DNA of 64,000 nt from JAFLCM01 sp964510955 (GTDB lineage: Bacteria; Planctomycetota; Phycisphaerae; Phycisphaerales; UBA1924), in NCBI GenBank assembly GCA_964510955.1, contig CAZEDW010000013.1, positions 26,462 to 90,461 of the forward strand, given 5' to 3'. The position numbers and the translations under genes are program-made. The notes beneath the pieces were generated by a model that was not told the DNA's origin, did no database searches, and saw only the letters and a list, made by a program, of their open reading frames with translations. Shown piece by piece: positions 36,530 through 45,200 of the stretch. Position 1 is the first letter of the stretch. The number at the start of each line of letters is the position of its first letter.

Positions 36530-36557
36530 GCCCCGGGTCTCCGGGCCGTTCCCCGAT

Positions 36558-37637
36558 TCACCGCTTGCTCAGAATATCCGTCAGCGCCTCGCTCTGATGG
36601 TCCGCGTGGTAGCTCGACCGAACCAGCGCCCCGCTCTCGACCACTTTGAACCCCCGCCGCACGCCCTCGTGTTTCCACTGCGTGAACGTCTCGGGCGTCA
36701 CCCACCGGTCGATCGGCAGGTGGTTCGGCGTTGGCTGCAGGTACTGGCCGATGGTCAGGATGTCCGTGGCGGCCTCGCGCTGCACGTGGTCGATCAGCGT
36801 CAGCACCTCGTCGTCGCGCTCGCCGATACCGGCCATGATGCCGGTTTTGGTCACCATGCCCATGTCCTTGGCCCGCCGGAGCAGCTCGACCGATCGCTCG
36901 AACTTCGCCTGCGGGCGCACCGCGGGGTACATGCGCGGCACGGTTTCGAGGTTGTGGTTCAGAATCTCGGGCTTGGCGTCGCAGACGACTTTGAGCGCGT
37001 CCCAGTCGCCCATGAAATCGGGGATCAGGACTTCGATGGACATGCCGGGGCACAGCTCGCGCGAGCGGGTGATGGTCTCGGCCCAGATGGCGGCCCCGCC
37101 GTCGGGCAACTCGTCGCGGTTGACGCTAGTGATGACGATGTGATTCAGGCGAGCGCCTTCCCACATCAGCCGCAGCGACTCGGCGACCCGGCGCGGCTCG
37201 TCCAGGTCCAGCACCGGCGGCTTGCCCGTCTTGACGTTGCAGAAGCCGCAGGAGCGGGTGCAGGTGTCGCCCAGGATCATGATGGTCGCGACGCCGCGGG
37301 CCCAGCACTCCCCGAGGTTGGGGCAGCTCGCCTCCTCGCACACCGTGTGGACGCGGTGGGTGGAGACGATGTCCTTGAGCTTGAGGTATTCGGCGCCGCC
37401 CGGCACCTTGGCGCGGAGCCAGCTGGGCTTGCGCTTGGCCTGGGCGAAGCTGGGGGCCTCGGGTCGGTTGTTCAGGACCCGGTCGGAGAGGCTGAAGGCC
37501 GGCTTGGGGAGGAAGCGGACCGGGTCGCCTCCCAGCGCGCGGGGGTGGCGCTCCAGCGTCTTGGCCAGGCCGGAGGGCGTCACCCCGTGCGGAAGCGGTC
37601 TGGAAGGGTCGCCGAGGGTGGGGTTCTGAGCCGACAT
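36558..37637 (-). CDS. lipA: lipoyl synthase
   Basis: 359 residues, radical SAM enzyme inserting two sulfurs into octanoyl-lipoyl domains. Auxiliary cluster cysteines C100, C105, C111 (CEEASCPNLGEC) and radical SAM cysteines C126, C130, C133 (CTRSCGFC) are intact, as is RSSYHAD at the C terminus. The N terminus before KPSWL is about 40 residues longer than usual and rich in Pro. Start at 37637: no Shine-Dalgarno, but TATAGT lies 7 nt upstream, suggesting a leaderless mRNA. Confidence 0.95.
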   Translation of the reverse strand: MSAQNPTLGDPSRPLPHGVTPSGLAKTLERHPRALGGDPVRFLPKPAFSLSDRVLNNRPEAPSFAQAKRKPSWLRAKVPGGAEYLKLKDIVSTHRVHTVCEEASCPNLGECWARGVATIMILGDTCTRSCGFCNVKTGKPPVLDLDEPRRVAESLRLMWEGARLNHIVITSVNRDELPDGGAAIWAETITRSRELCPGMSIEVLIPDFMGDWDALKVVCDAKPEILNHNLETVPRMYPAVRPQAKFERSVELLRRAKDMGMVTKTGIMAGIGERDDEVLTLIDHVQREAATDILTIGQYLQPTPNHLPIDRWVTPETFTQWKHEGVRRGFKVVESGALVRSSYHADHQSEALTDILSKR

Positions 37638-37644
37638 GGCGGGG

Positions 37645-37650
37645 ACTATA
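37645..37650 (-). promoter_or_regulatory. putative -10 element of lipA, leaderless
   Basis: Minus strand TATAGT (5 of 6 consensus bases) ends 7 nt before the ATG. No Shine-Dalgarno and only a weak -35 (TATCCA) upstream. Confidence 0.4.
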
Positions 37651-37979
37651 GAAAGATGCCTGCTGTTGGATAGGGCCGGAACGCCAGCGGTCCGCATCCT
37701 CTTCCTCCCCGCGCCGCGCAGGACCCCGGTCGTGCCATGTTCGAGCCAAAGCGCCTTTGGGCAGAACCCCGCGCGAACCGGCTAGGGCTTTCCGGCGTCT
37801 GGATGCTGGCTTGTTCGCGGTGGACGGTCTGAGCCTTGTCCGCCGCGCGGCCTCCATCGCGCGAGTTGGCAACTCGGGCTCAATCCGGGGTTTGTAACGG
37901 CCGATAGGTTCAAGGGCCGAGAATATCGTGGGCTTGGCCCCGGGCACGCCGGCTGATTGAGCCGACCGGTTTGCTCCGA

Positions 37980-38007
37980 TTGACAGGTGTTTCGTGGCTG
38001 TTAGTGT
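37980..38007 (+). promoter_or_regulatory. putative sigma70-type promoter of the EPS locus
   Basis: TTGACA (37980-37985), 16-nt spacer, TAGTGT (38002-38007), about 100 nt before the GTG at 38109. Confidence 0.4.
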
Positions 38008-38020
38008 GTACTCTCGTTCT

Positions 38021-38043
38021 GGCGATCCGATCCCTGGATCGCC
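38021..38043 (+). promoter_or_regulatory. hairpin in the EPS locus leader
   Basis: GGCGATCC, 7-nt loop GATCCCT, GGATCGCC: perfect 8-bp stem just downstream of the predicted transcription start. Could be an RNA leader structure or a protein-binding dyad. Confidence 0.4.
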
Positions 38044-38108
38044 CCGAAGCAGAATCATAAAGCGTTGCGGTTGCTTGATTTAGAGCGCCGACAAACGAGG
38101 AGACGGAC

Positions 38109-39887
38109 GTGACCCTGAGGAAGGCCAAGCCGATCAAAGTTTCGACCCGCCGACCCGCGGCCGCTTTGGCGCGTGCGGGTGCCTTGGGGCTTGGGTTAGC
38201 CGCCGCGGCGGCCTTTCCGGGGTGCGAGGCGGATTCCTGGCTGTTCAACCCTTCGGTGGTGGGGCGTTGGGAGGCGACTCCGACGATCGTTCCGGTGCTG
38301 GAGCGAGTAGACGTTATCGAGGCCGACACCGGTGACTATGTTGAGATCACCCAGCCGACCCGGGACGACCTGACCCCACAGGCGAATCCGGTGCGAGCCA
38401 AGCCGGGCGATCCGCTCAAGATCACGGTTCTGGATTTCCCTGAGGCCGGCAAGCCCGGTGAGTTCCAGCGCATCGTGGACACGGTCGGCTGCATTGACCT
38501 GCCGCTGGTGCCGCGCATCAAGGTGAGCGGGCTTTCGGGACCGAAGATCCAGGCCGCCATCGAAAAGGCCCTCGTCGAGGCGCAGCAGCTTGACCGTCCG
38601 GTGGTGCAGGTCGAGTTCGGTACCCAGGAAGACGCGACGTTCCGGGTCTTCGGCTACGTGGAGAAGTCCGGCCAGTACCGGGTTCCCGGCCCTGAATACC
38701 GCCTGTTGCAAGGGCTGACCGACGCCGGCGGCGTTTCTCCGGTTGCCAAGAAGATCTACGTCATTCGGCAGATATCCCTGGCCGAGGAGCTCGATCGCGA
38801 GCCGTCGGTCCCCGGTGATGCAACCGCCGAGCCGCAGCCGGGAGTGCCCAAGTCGTCCTCGACCGGTGACAAGCCGGGCGCCGACGGCAAGCCCGCGCCT
38901 TCGGGCGAGGACCTGCTGAAGGTGATCGACGACCTGACAGCGGAGCCCAAGCCCGCACCGGCTCCCGCGCCGACCCCGGAGAAAAAGCCGGAACCCGCGC
39001 CGCAGGGTGGGGGCGGCACCGAGACACCCAAGGTCAGCAGCGCGCAGGATTCCCCGGAGCACGAAGCGCTGATGAGCGCCCTTTCCGGGAACGATGATTC
39101 GGCGCCGCGCCACTTCCGGCCCGCGGCGCCGCGGGTGGCGCTGAGTTCGCTCAGCGCGGCGCAGGACGGTTCTCAGCCGGCCATCGACCTGCCCGAGGGC
39201 GACCACCCCGTGGCGAAGCCCGCCGAGCAGCCCGAGGGGGCGCCCAGCAGCGCCGGCGGTCAATGGGTGTTCCTCAATGGCGAGTGGGTGCAGGTCTTCC
39301 GCAAATCGCACAAGGGCGGCGGCCTGCCGGAGGGCCAGGACCCCCTGAAGGGGCGCTCGTCGGGTGTTGAGGACCTTCTCACCCAGCGCGTGATCGAGGT
39401 CCCCGTCGCTCCGCTGCTTCAGGGAGCGGCCCAGTACAACATTGTTCTCCGCGCCGGCGATGTGGTTCACGTGCCCGGGCCCGAGCAAGGCTTTGTCTAC
39501 GCGGAGGGTCCGGGTATCAGCCGTGCGGGCGTGTACTCGCTGCCCGGTGCCGGTCAGTTGACCCTGCTGCGCCTAGTGGGTGCGGCGGGCGGCCTTTCTG
39601 AAATCGCCATCCCCGAACGTGTTGACCTGACGCGCCGAGTCGGCGACAAGCGGCAGGCCACCATCCGGCTCAATCTCAGGGCTATCTACGAGGGCACGCA
39701 GCCCGACATCGTGCTGAAGGCCGATGACCTCGTGAACTTCGGCACGAACTTCTGGGCCACGCCGCTGGCCATCATCCGCAGCGGGTTCCGGATCACCTAC
39801 GGGTTCGGGTTCCTGGCGGACCGGAACTGGGGTTCGGACATCTTCGGTGTCCCGCCCGAGTCTCGTGCCCGCGGTTTCGGCAACTGA
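38109..39887 (+). CDS. polysaccharide export lipoprotein (Wza-type, SLBB)
   Basis: 592 residues. The lipoprotein signal ends AAAFPGC, so the outer-membrane or periplasmic protein is lipid-anchored. A Poly_export domain (about 95-170: GDPLKITVLDFPEAG, VDTVGCIDLPLVPRIKVSGL) is followed by a SLBB domain (FRVFGYVEKSGQYRVPG). Then comes an unusual Pro/Ala-rich linker of about 200 residues (KPAPAPAPTPEKKPEPAPQ) and a second SLBB-type module near the C terminus (GFVYAEGPGISRAGVYSLPG). The linker makes it longer than usual Wza. GTG start, GAGGAG 8 nt upstream. Confidence 0.88.
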   Translation: MTLRKAKPIKVSTRRPAAALARAGALGLGLAAAAAFPGCEADSWLFNPSVVGRWEATPTIVPVLERVDVIEADTGDYVEITQPTRDDLTPQANPVRAKPGDPLKITVLDFPEAGKPGEFQRIVDTVGCIDLPLVPRIKVSGLSGPKIQAAIEKALVEAQQLDRPVVQVEFGTQEDATFRVFGYVEKSGQYRVPGPEYRLLQGLTDAGGVSPVAKKIYVIRQISLAEELDREPSVPGDATAEPQPGVPKSSSTGDKPGADGKPAPSGEDLLKVIDDLTAEPKPAPAPAPTPEKKPEPAPQGGGGTETPKVSSAQDSPEHEALMSALSGNDDSAPRHFRPAAPRVALSSLSAAQDGSQPAIDLPEGDHPVAKPAEQPEGAPSSAGGQWVFLNGEWVQVFRKSHKGGGLPEGQDPLKGRSSGVEDLLTQRVIEVPVAPLLQGAAQYNIVLRAGDVVHVPGPEQGFVYAEGPGISRAGVYSLPGAGQLTLLRLVGAAGGLSEIAIPERVDLTRRVGDKRQATIRLNLRAIYEGTQPDIVLKADDLVNFGTNFWATPLAIIRSGFRITYGFGFLADRNWGSDIFGVPPESRARGFGN

Positions 39888-39888
39888 A

Positions 39889-39936
39889 CCGAGCCCAACC
39901 GCGCCGTTCTGATATGATCCCGTGGCGCGGGCTCGG
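39889..39936 (+). terminator. strong hairpin after the export gene
   Basis: CCGAGCCC-AACC-GCGCC pairs with GGCGC-GGGCTCGG: 13 bp with a 4-nt bulge, starting 2 nt after the stop codon. No T tract follows, so it may act as a rho-dependent or processing end. The loop contains TATGAT (39913-39918), which could alternatively be a -10. Confidence 0.45.
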
Positions 39937-40217
39937 CAACGCATCGAGTGAAAATCAAGCACGGATGGCGACATCGCGCGGCAGGTCGGGCGACGGATCG
40001 AACCTCGCGGGGGCGGAGCCGTACCAAGCCCGGCGGTCCGTTCGTTCATGTGCCGGGGGAAGAGTTGAGTTGTTATCGGACAATCCCCGCAGGCTCTGGG
40101 CGCGTTGGGTTGGCGCTCGATGAATGAGCGGTCACCGCGGGGCCTCTTACCGGGGCTTCGTCCGGTCGATGGAATATTCCCCGACCCAGGCCGAGGGGTG
40201 CGTCAAGCAGGCAATCG
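39937..40217. other. intergenic before the exosortase gene
   Basis: With the hairpin, 330 bp separate the export and exosortase genes. Only short shadow frames; no repeat or strong promoter seen. Confidence 0.45.
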
Positions 40218-41231
40218 ATGAGCCAGACAGCGTCCATCCCGAGCAAGATGAAAGCTTCGCAGAAGCTCGGCGTCGATGACGCGATGCAGGCGCTGAAGGA
40301 GCGGCGTGTGTGGATGCCGCTGGCGATGCTGGGGCTTGCGTTCGTGGCGGTGTTCTGGCGGTGGATGCTGAAGCAATACCAGCCGGCCATGCCGTGGCTG
40401 GGGTGGTCGTTCCTGGAACCCTTGGGGGGGTACAGCTGGCAGAAGCCCGAGGACTGGGGTCACGCCTACATCGTGCCGTTTGTGGGGGTCTACGCGCTCT
40501 ACAAGGACCGTGATCGTGTGCTGCGAACCGAGGTGTTTCCGTTCTGGCCGGGCCTGGTCGCGGCGCTGCTGGGCGTGGTGATGTACGTCTACTTCATCGT
40601 CGGGTTCTCGAACCACATGTTCCAGGGCGCGGCGCTGGTGCTGACGCTGGCGGGCGTGTGCCTGCTGTTATGGGGGCCGCGGATGTTCGGGCTGCTGGTG
40701 TTCCCGCTTCTGTTCCTGTTGTTCGCGGTCACGATCTCCGAGAGCGTGATGAACACGCTGACGTACCGGCTGCAGGACATCGCGGCCCAGGGCGCCTGGG
40801 CGCTGCTGACGATGGTGGGGGTGGACGTCGACATCGGCGGCAACGTGCTGACGCTCCACGACTCCACGGGCAAGGCGCTGCCGTCGATGAACGTCGCGCA
40901 GGCGTGCTCGGGGATGCGGATGGTCATCGCCTTCATGGCGTTGGCGGCGGCGACGGGCTGGTTCGGGTGCACCTTCTGGTGGCAGCGGGTGGCGCTGTTC
41001 CTCATGGGCGTTCCCACCGCGGTCCTCATGAACGTGCTCCGCGTCGCGGTGCTCGGCCTGCTGAGTTTCATCAACCAGAACTTCTCCACCGGGCAGGCCC
41101 ACGCCTTCGTCGGCAACCTGCTGCTGGTCCCGGGTTTCCTCCTGTTTCTCGGCGTTATGTGGGCGCTCAAGCGGATGGCCCCGGAGGGCCCCGCGAACGC
41201 CGCGCCCAAGCCGAAGGGGCAGGCGGCATGA
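40218..41231 (+). CDS. exosortase (archaeosortase/exosortase family)
   Basis: 337 residues, eight or so membrane helices. The catalytic triad of the family is present: C230 in NVAQACSGMRMVIAF, R275 in MNVLRVAVLG, H295 in GQAHAFVGN. These transpeptidase-like enzymes cleave PEP-CTERM-type tails; a candidate substrate is at 12650. Stop and start overlap the next gene by 4 nt (ATGA). Exosortases are typically encoded with EPS genes, as here. Confidence 0.93.
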   Translation: MSQTASIPSKMKASQKLGVDDAMQALKERRVWMPLAMLGLAFVAVFWRWMLKQYQPAMPWLGWSFLEPLGGYSWQKPEDWGHAYIVPFVGVYALYKDRDRVLRTEVFPFWPGLVAALLGVVMYVYFIVGFSNHMFQGAALVLTLAGVCLLLWGPRMFGLLVFPLLFLLFAVTISESVMNTLTYRLQDIAAQGAWALLTMVGVDVDIGGNVLTLHDSTGKALPSMNVAQACSGMRMVIAFMALAAATGWFGCTFWWQRVALFLMGVPTAVLMNVLRVAVLGLLSFINQNFSTGQAHAFVGNLLLVPGFLLFLGVMWALKRMAPEGPANAAPKPKGQAA

Positions 41232-42130
41232 GCGGCCCCGTCGTGAACAAGCCTTGGACGGGGCCCGCGTTCATCGCGGCGATGCTCCTGCTGGTCGCCA
41301 GCGCCGCTGGTCTCAGCGCGGTGGTCCGCACCCTGGGCGCTCACCTTACCAAGCTCCCGATCCAGCCCGACAGCGGGTACAAGCAGCTCTCGATCCCCGA
41401 CAAGCTCGTCGGCTGGCCGGACATCGATCACGGCTGGAGGCAGGTCGGCCAGGACCGCTCGATGAGCGTTGAGGAAGAGGAAGAACTCGGCACCAAGGAC
41501 ACCATCTCGCGGCTCTACGTCGAGCTCGCCCCCAAGGATTCGTCCAAGCCGCGGGGGGTTCAGCTCCACACCGCGTATTACACCGGCATGATCGACACCG
41601 TGCCGCACGTCCCGGATCGGTGCATCACGGCGCACGGGACGCAGATGGACGGTTCGCCCAAGGTGGTGGACGTGCCGATCGACATGTCGCGGCTGACGGT
41701 GCACCCCGAGGCCGACCCCGCCAAACCGACGGTCTACCGGATGCGGAACCTGTCGATCGGGCGCCAGGTGGCGTTGCCCCGGGGCATCGAGAAGCTGCAG
41801 ATGACGGTCACCCCTTTCAAGGACCCTGACGGCCGGCGGTTCTTCGCGGGGTACTTCTTCATTGCCAACGGCGGCGTGGTCGCCTCGGCCAACGGCGTGC
41901 GCCTGCTGGCGTTCCGACTGCAGGACGACTACGCCTATTACCTCAAGGTCCAGGTCACCAGCAACGACGTGGGCTCCGAGGAGGAGCTGGGGCGGCTGAC
42001 CGGCGAGTTCCTCAATAACCTGCTGCCCGAAATTTCTTACCGGATCCCCGACTGGACAGAAGTGGAGGCGGGACGGTATCCCGTCCGCCCCGCGGCCGGG
42101 GGCGCGCCGCCGGCGGCGTCAGGCCACTAG
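41228..42130 (+). CDS. EpsI-like exosortase-associated protein
   Basis: 300 residues. One N-terminal membrane helix (FIAAMLLLVASAAGLSAVV), then a periplasmic domain with the EpsI/DUF3485 signature HVPDRC (H127-C132) and VGSEEELGRLTGEFLNNLLP near the end. In related systems this domain is either separate or fused to the exosortase; here it is separate but translationally coupled to it. Confidence 0.85.
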   Translation: MSGPVVNKPWTGPAFIAAMLLLVASAAGLSAVVRTLGAHLTKLPIQPDSGYKQLSIPDKLVGWPDIDHGWRQVGQDRSMSVEEEEELGTKDTISRLYVELAPKDSSKPRGVQLHTAYYTGMIDTVPHVPDRCITAHGTQMDGSPKVVDVPIDMSRLTVHPEADPAKPTVYRMRNLSIGRQVALPRGIEKLQMTVTPFKDPDGRRFFAGYFFIANGGVVASANGVRLLAFRLQDDYAYYLKVQVTSNDVGSEEELGRLTGEFLNNLLPEISYRIPDWTEVEAGRYPVRPAAGGAPPAASGH

Positions 42131-42222
42131 AGCATCCCGACGGGCACAGACCGCATCAACTCAACGGCGAACCAGCAGAGAGCGAACCCGGCCGCGGCCG
42201 GAACTGAAAAAGGACGACGCAG

Positions 42223-45200
42223 ATGGCAGCTTCAAAGGTCAACAAGAACTTCGTGGTGCTCCTGGTCACGATCATCGCGGCCCTGGTGTTCGGCGCCGGC
42301 GGCTTCGCGTACTACGCGATCCTGCAGGGCGGCGCCCGCAACGTCGCGCGAGGCGACGCGGCGATGGAGAAGGGCGACTACGAGCTCGCGGCCAAGTATT
42401 ACTCGCGAGCGGTGAACAAGGACCGTTCGCGCGTCGACTGGACCAAGAAGTGGATCGGCGCGCTGGTGAAGTGGACGCCCACGAACGAGACCGATTACCA
42501 GAAGGCCTACAAGAACTACTACCTCGGCGCCCTCAAGGGCGTGGCCCAGGTTCAGAACAAGGACCCCGACGCGGCCACGGCGTTTCTGAGCGAGGTCGAC
42601 GGGTACATGCGCAAGGGCAACAACAACGCCGAGGCCCTGCGGTCGTTCAGCCGCGACGTGGACGACACGCTCCGAACCCTGCCCCAGGACGACCCCAGGA
42701 CCAAGAAGCTGATCCGCTACCGCGGGCTGGCGCAGCTTGACGTGGCGAGCCTGATCACCGTCCCTGACGAGGACCGCAATAAGGCGCTCACCGATCTGCA
42801 GAGCGTGTGGGATCTCGATAAGAGCGACTGGGAAGTCGGCCTCGGGATCATGCGGTGGTACCTGCTTGACGCGGACCTCAAGGCCCGGGCCCGGCGCGAC
42901 ACCGACGCCGACAACGCTCGCAAGAAAGCGCGCGAGCAGATCGAGACGATGCTCAAGCTCGACCCAACCCAGCCCGAGGCGATCTGCTCGGGGTTGATCG
43001 TGCGTCAGGCCCAGGATTCGTCCAAGGCCGCGACGCTCGCCGACCGCGTGAAGCTGCTCGAGCAGTACAAGCCCATGGCGACGGAGGTGTTCGACAAGCT
43101 GGACAAGGTCGATCCCAAGCAGCTCCGCACCGAGACCATGTGGCAGGTCGTGACGCGCATCCGCCCGCTGCTGGCCAAGGAGGGCGCCACCCGATGCCTG
43201 AAGCTGGTGGACGCGGCGCTGGCGGCCAACCCGGACCAGCCCGAGATGATGATCATCGGGGCCGAGATGGCCTATGAGGCCGGCGACATGCAGGAGACGC
43301 TGAAACGGTTCCAGCAGGTGGCGGACCTGAAGGACCGCCCCGTCAGCCGCGTCGGCATGATGATCCCGCACTTCCGGCGTTCCGCCGTCGGGCGACAGGT
43401 CGATACCGCGCTGGACATGTGGCGCAGGGCCAAGGAAGCGCCCGCCAAGGAGGCGGCGATGAAGCTGGCCAAGGATTACCGCGACAAGCTCAAGTCGCTG
43501 GTCGACGTGCAGTCCGAGAGCGACCTCAAGCTCCGCAACGCCTACATCGACATCGCCGAGGGCCGCCTGGACGCCTCGATCCGCACCCTGAACGAGCTCG
43601 CCGGTACCGCGGCGTCCAGCTCCGACCACCGCGTGCTGCTTCCCCTGGCCGAGGCGCTGGACCGCGTGGGCAACACCGGCGACGCGCTGGCGACGTACGA
43701 GCGGCTCATCAAGGCGGGGTACATCGACTCGGGCGTGTACGGCGCCGCGAGCGTTCTGTGCCGCAAGCTGCTGAACTTCGAGAAGGCCTACGAATACGCC
43801 GAGCAGGCCCGGACGCTCGACCCCGACAACGCCGGGCTCGAGGACATGGTCAAGGGTCTCCGCGAGGCGCTCAAGGCCAAGCGCGGGGACATCAAGGACA
43901 TCTCCGACCCGATCATGCAGGCGCTGCTGAAGGCCCGCGAGCTGTCCAAGGACGGCGACAACAAGGCGGCGCGGGCGGCGTTCGAGGACCTGTACAAGCG
44001 GTTCCCCAAGGAGCCGCGCGTCATCCAGCAGTACGTCACCTTCCTGGTGAACGATGACAACCGGGTCAAGGCCACCGAGGTGCTGGACAAGGCGATCGCT
44101 GACAGCCCGAGCGAGAAGCGCTGGCAGCAGATGAAGACCGTGGTCCAGATCGCGAACCCCGACGAGGCGCTCCTCGCGCTGATCGACCAGTCCGACGCAT
44201 CGGCCGTGGCCAAGCTCACCCAGAAGTACCAGATCTACGCCCGGATGAACAAGCCGGACAAGATGGAAGAGGTGTACCAGGAGGCGGTGAAGGTCGCCCC
44301 GGACGATCCGGGTGTGATCGACATGGGCTTCCTGCGGGCGTTGGCGGCGATCGCCACAAGCCGCGGGCCGGCGAACGCCGAGAAGCGCGCCGCCGCCGAG
44401 GCCGACGCGCAGAAGATCATCGCCAAGGCGACCGAGCGGAACCTCGACGAGCTCGGCGGGTTGCTGTACCGCGGCCGGCTGCTGATCGCGCAGGAGAAGT
44501 ACAAGGACGGCGCGGTGGTCTTCAAGCAGGCGGTTGAGAAAGTCTCGACCAACCCGACCGCGTGGCGCCTCCTGGGGCTGTGCTACACCGAGTCGGGGCA
44601 GGTCAACGAGGGCCTGGAGGCCTACCGGCGCGCCATCGAGGGTCGGCCGAATGACGGCTCCATCGCCAAGGACTACGCCCGAGCCCTCTTGCGGGTGAAC
44701 CAGGCCAAGATCGCGCTGGACCTGGTGAACCCCGACACCGGCGTCCTCCGCTTCCCCGAGAACGCCAACGACGACGAGCTGATCGATATCTGGCTGACGC
44801 TCGAGGCGCAGGCCGGTGGGAACGACGGCATCGCCAAGGCGATCCAGCGCCGCCGGCTCATCCTCACCCGCACACCCGACAACCTCAGCAACGCGGTGTC
44901 GCTGGTCCGGCTGCTCACGGGGTCGGGCCAGTTCGAGGAGTCCAAGCGGGTGCTGGACCAGCTCAGCAAGAACCCCAAGATGGTGAAGGAGCTCCACACC
45001 CGGCTGCAGGCCGACTGGTACGCGGCCCAGGGCGACATCGACGGCGGCGACAAAGTCTATTCCGACTTCATCGCGTCGCTGGGAGAAAAGGTGTCGGTGC
45101 GCCGGTTCCTCGAGTACTCCGAGTGGCTGCTGGACTACAACCGCCCCGAGAAGGCGATGCTGAAGATGCAGGAGGCCCGGAAGTACCAGACCAAGCTGCA

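Larger units (their letters stand above)
37638..38108. other. divergent intergenic region, 471 bp
   Basis: Between lipA (-) and the polysaccharide export gene (+). Holds a -10-like site for lipA, a promoter-like site at 37980-38007 and a hairpin at 38021-38043. No gene seen in 37700-37970. Confidence 0.5.
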
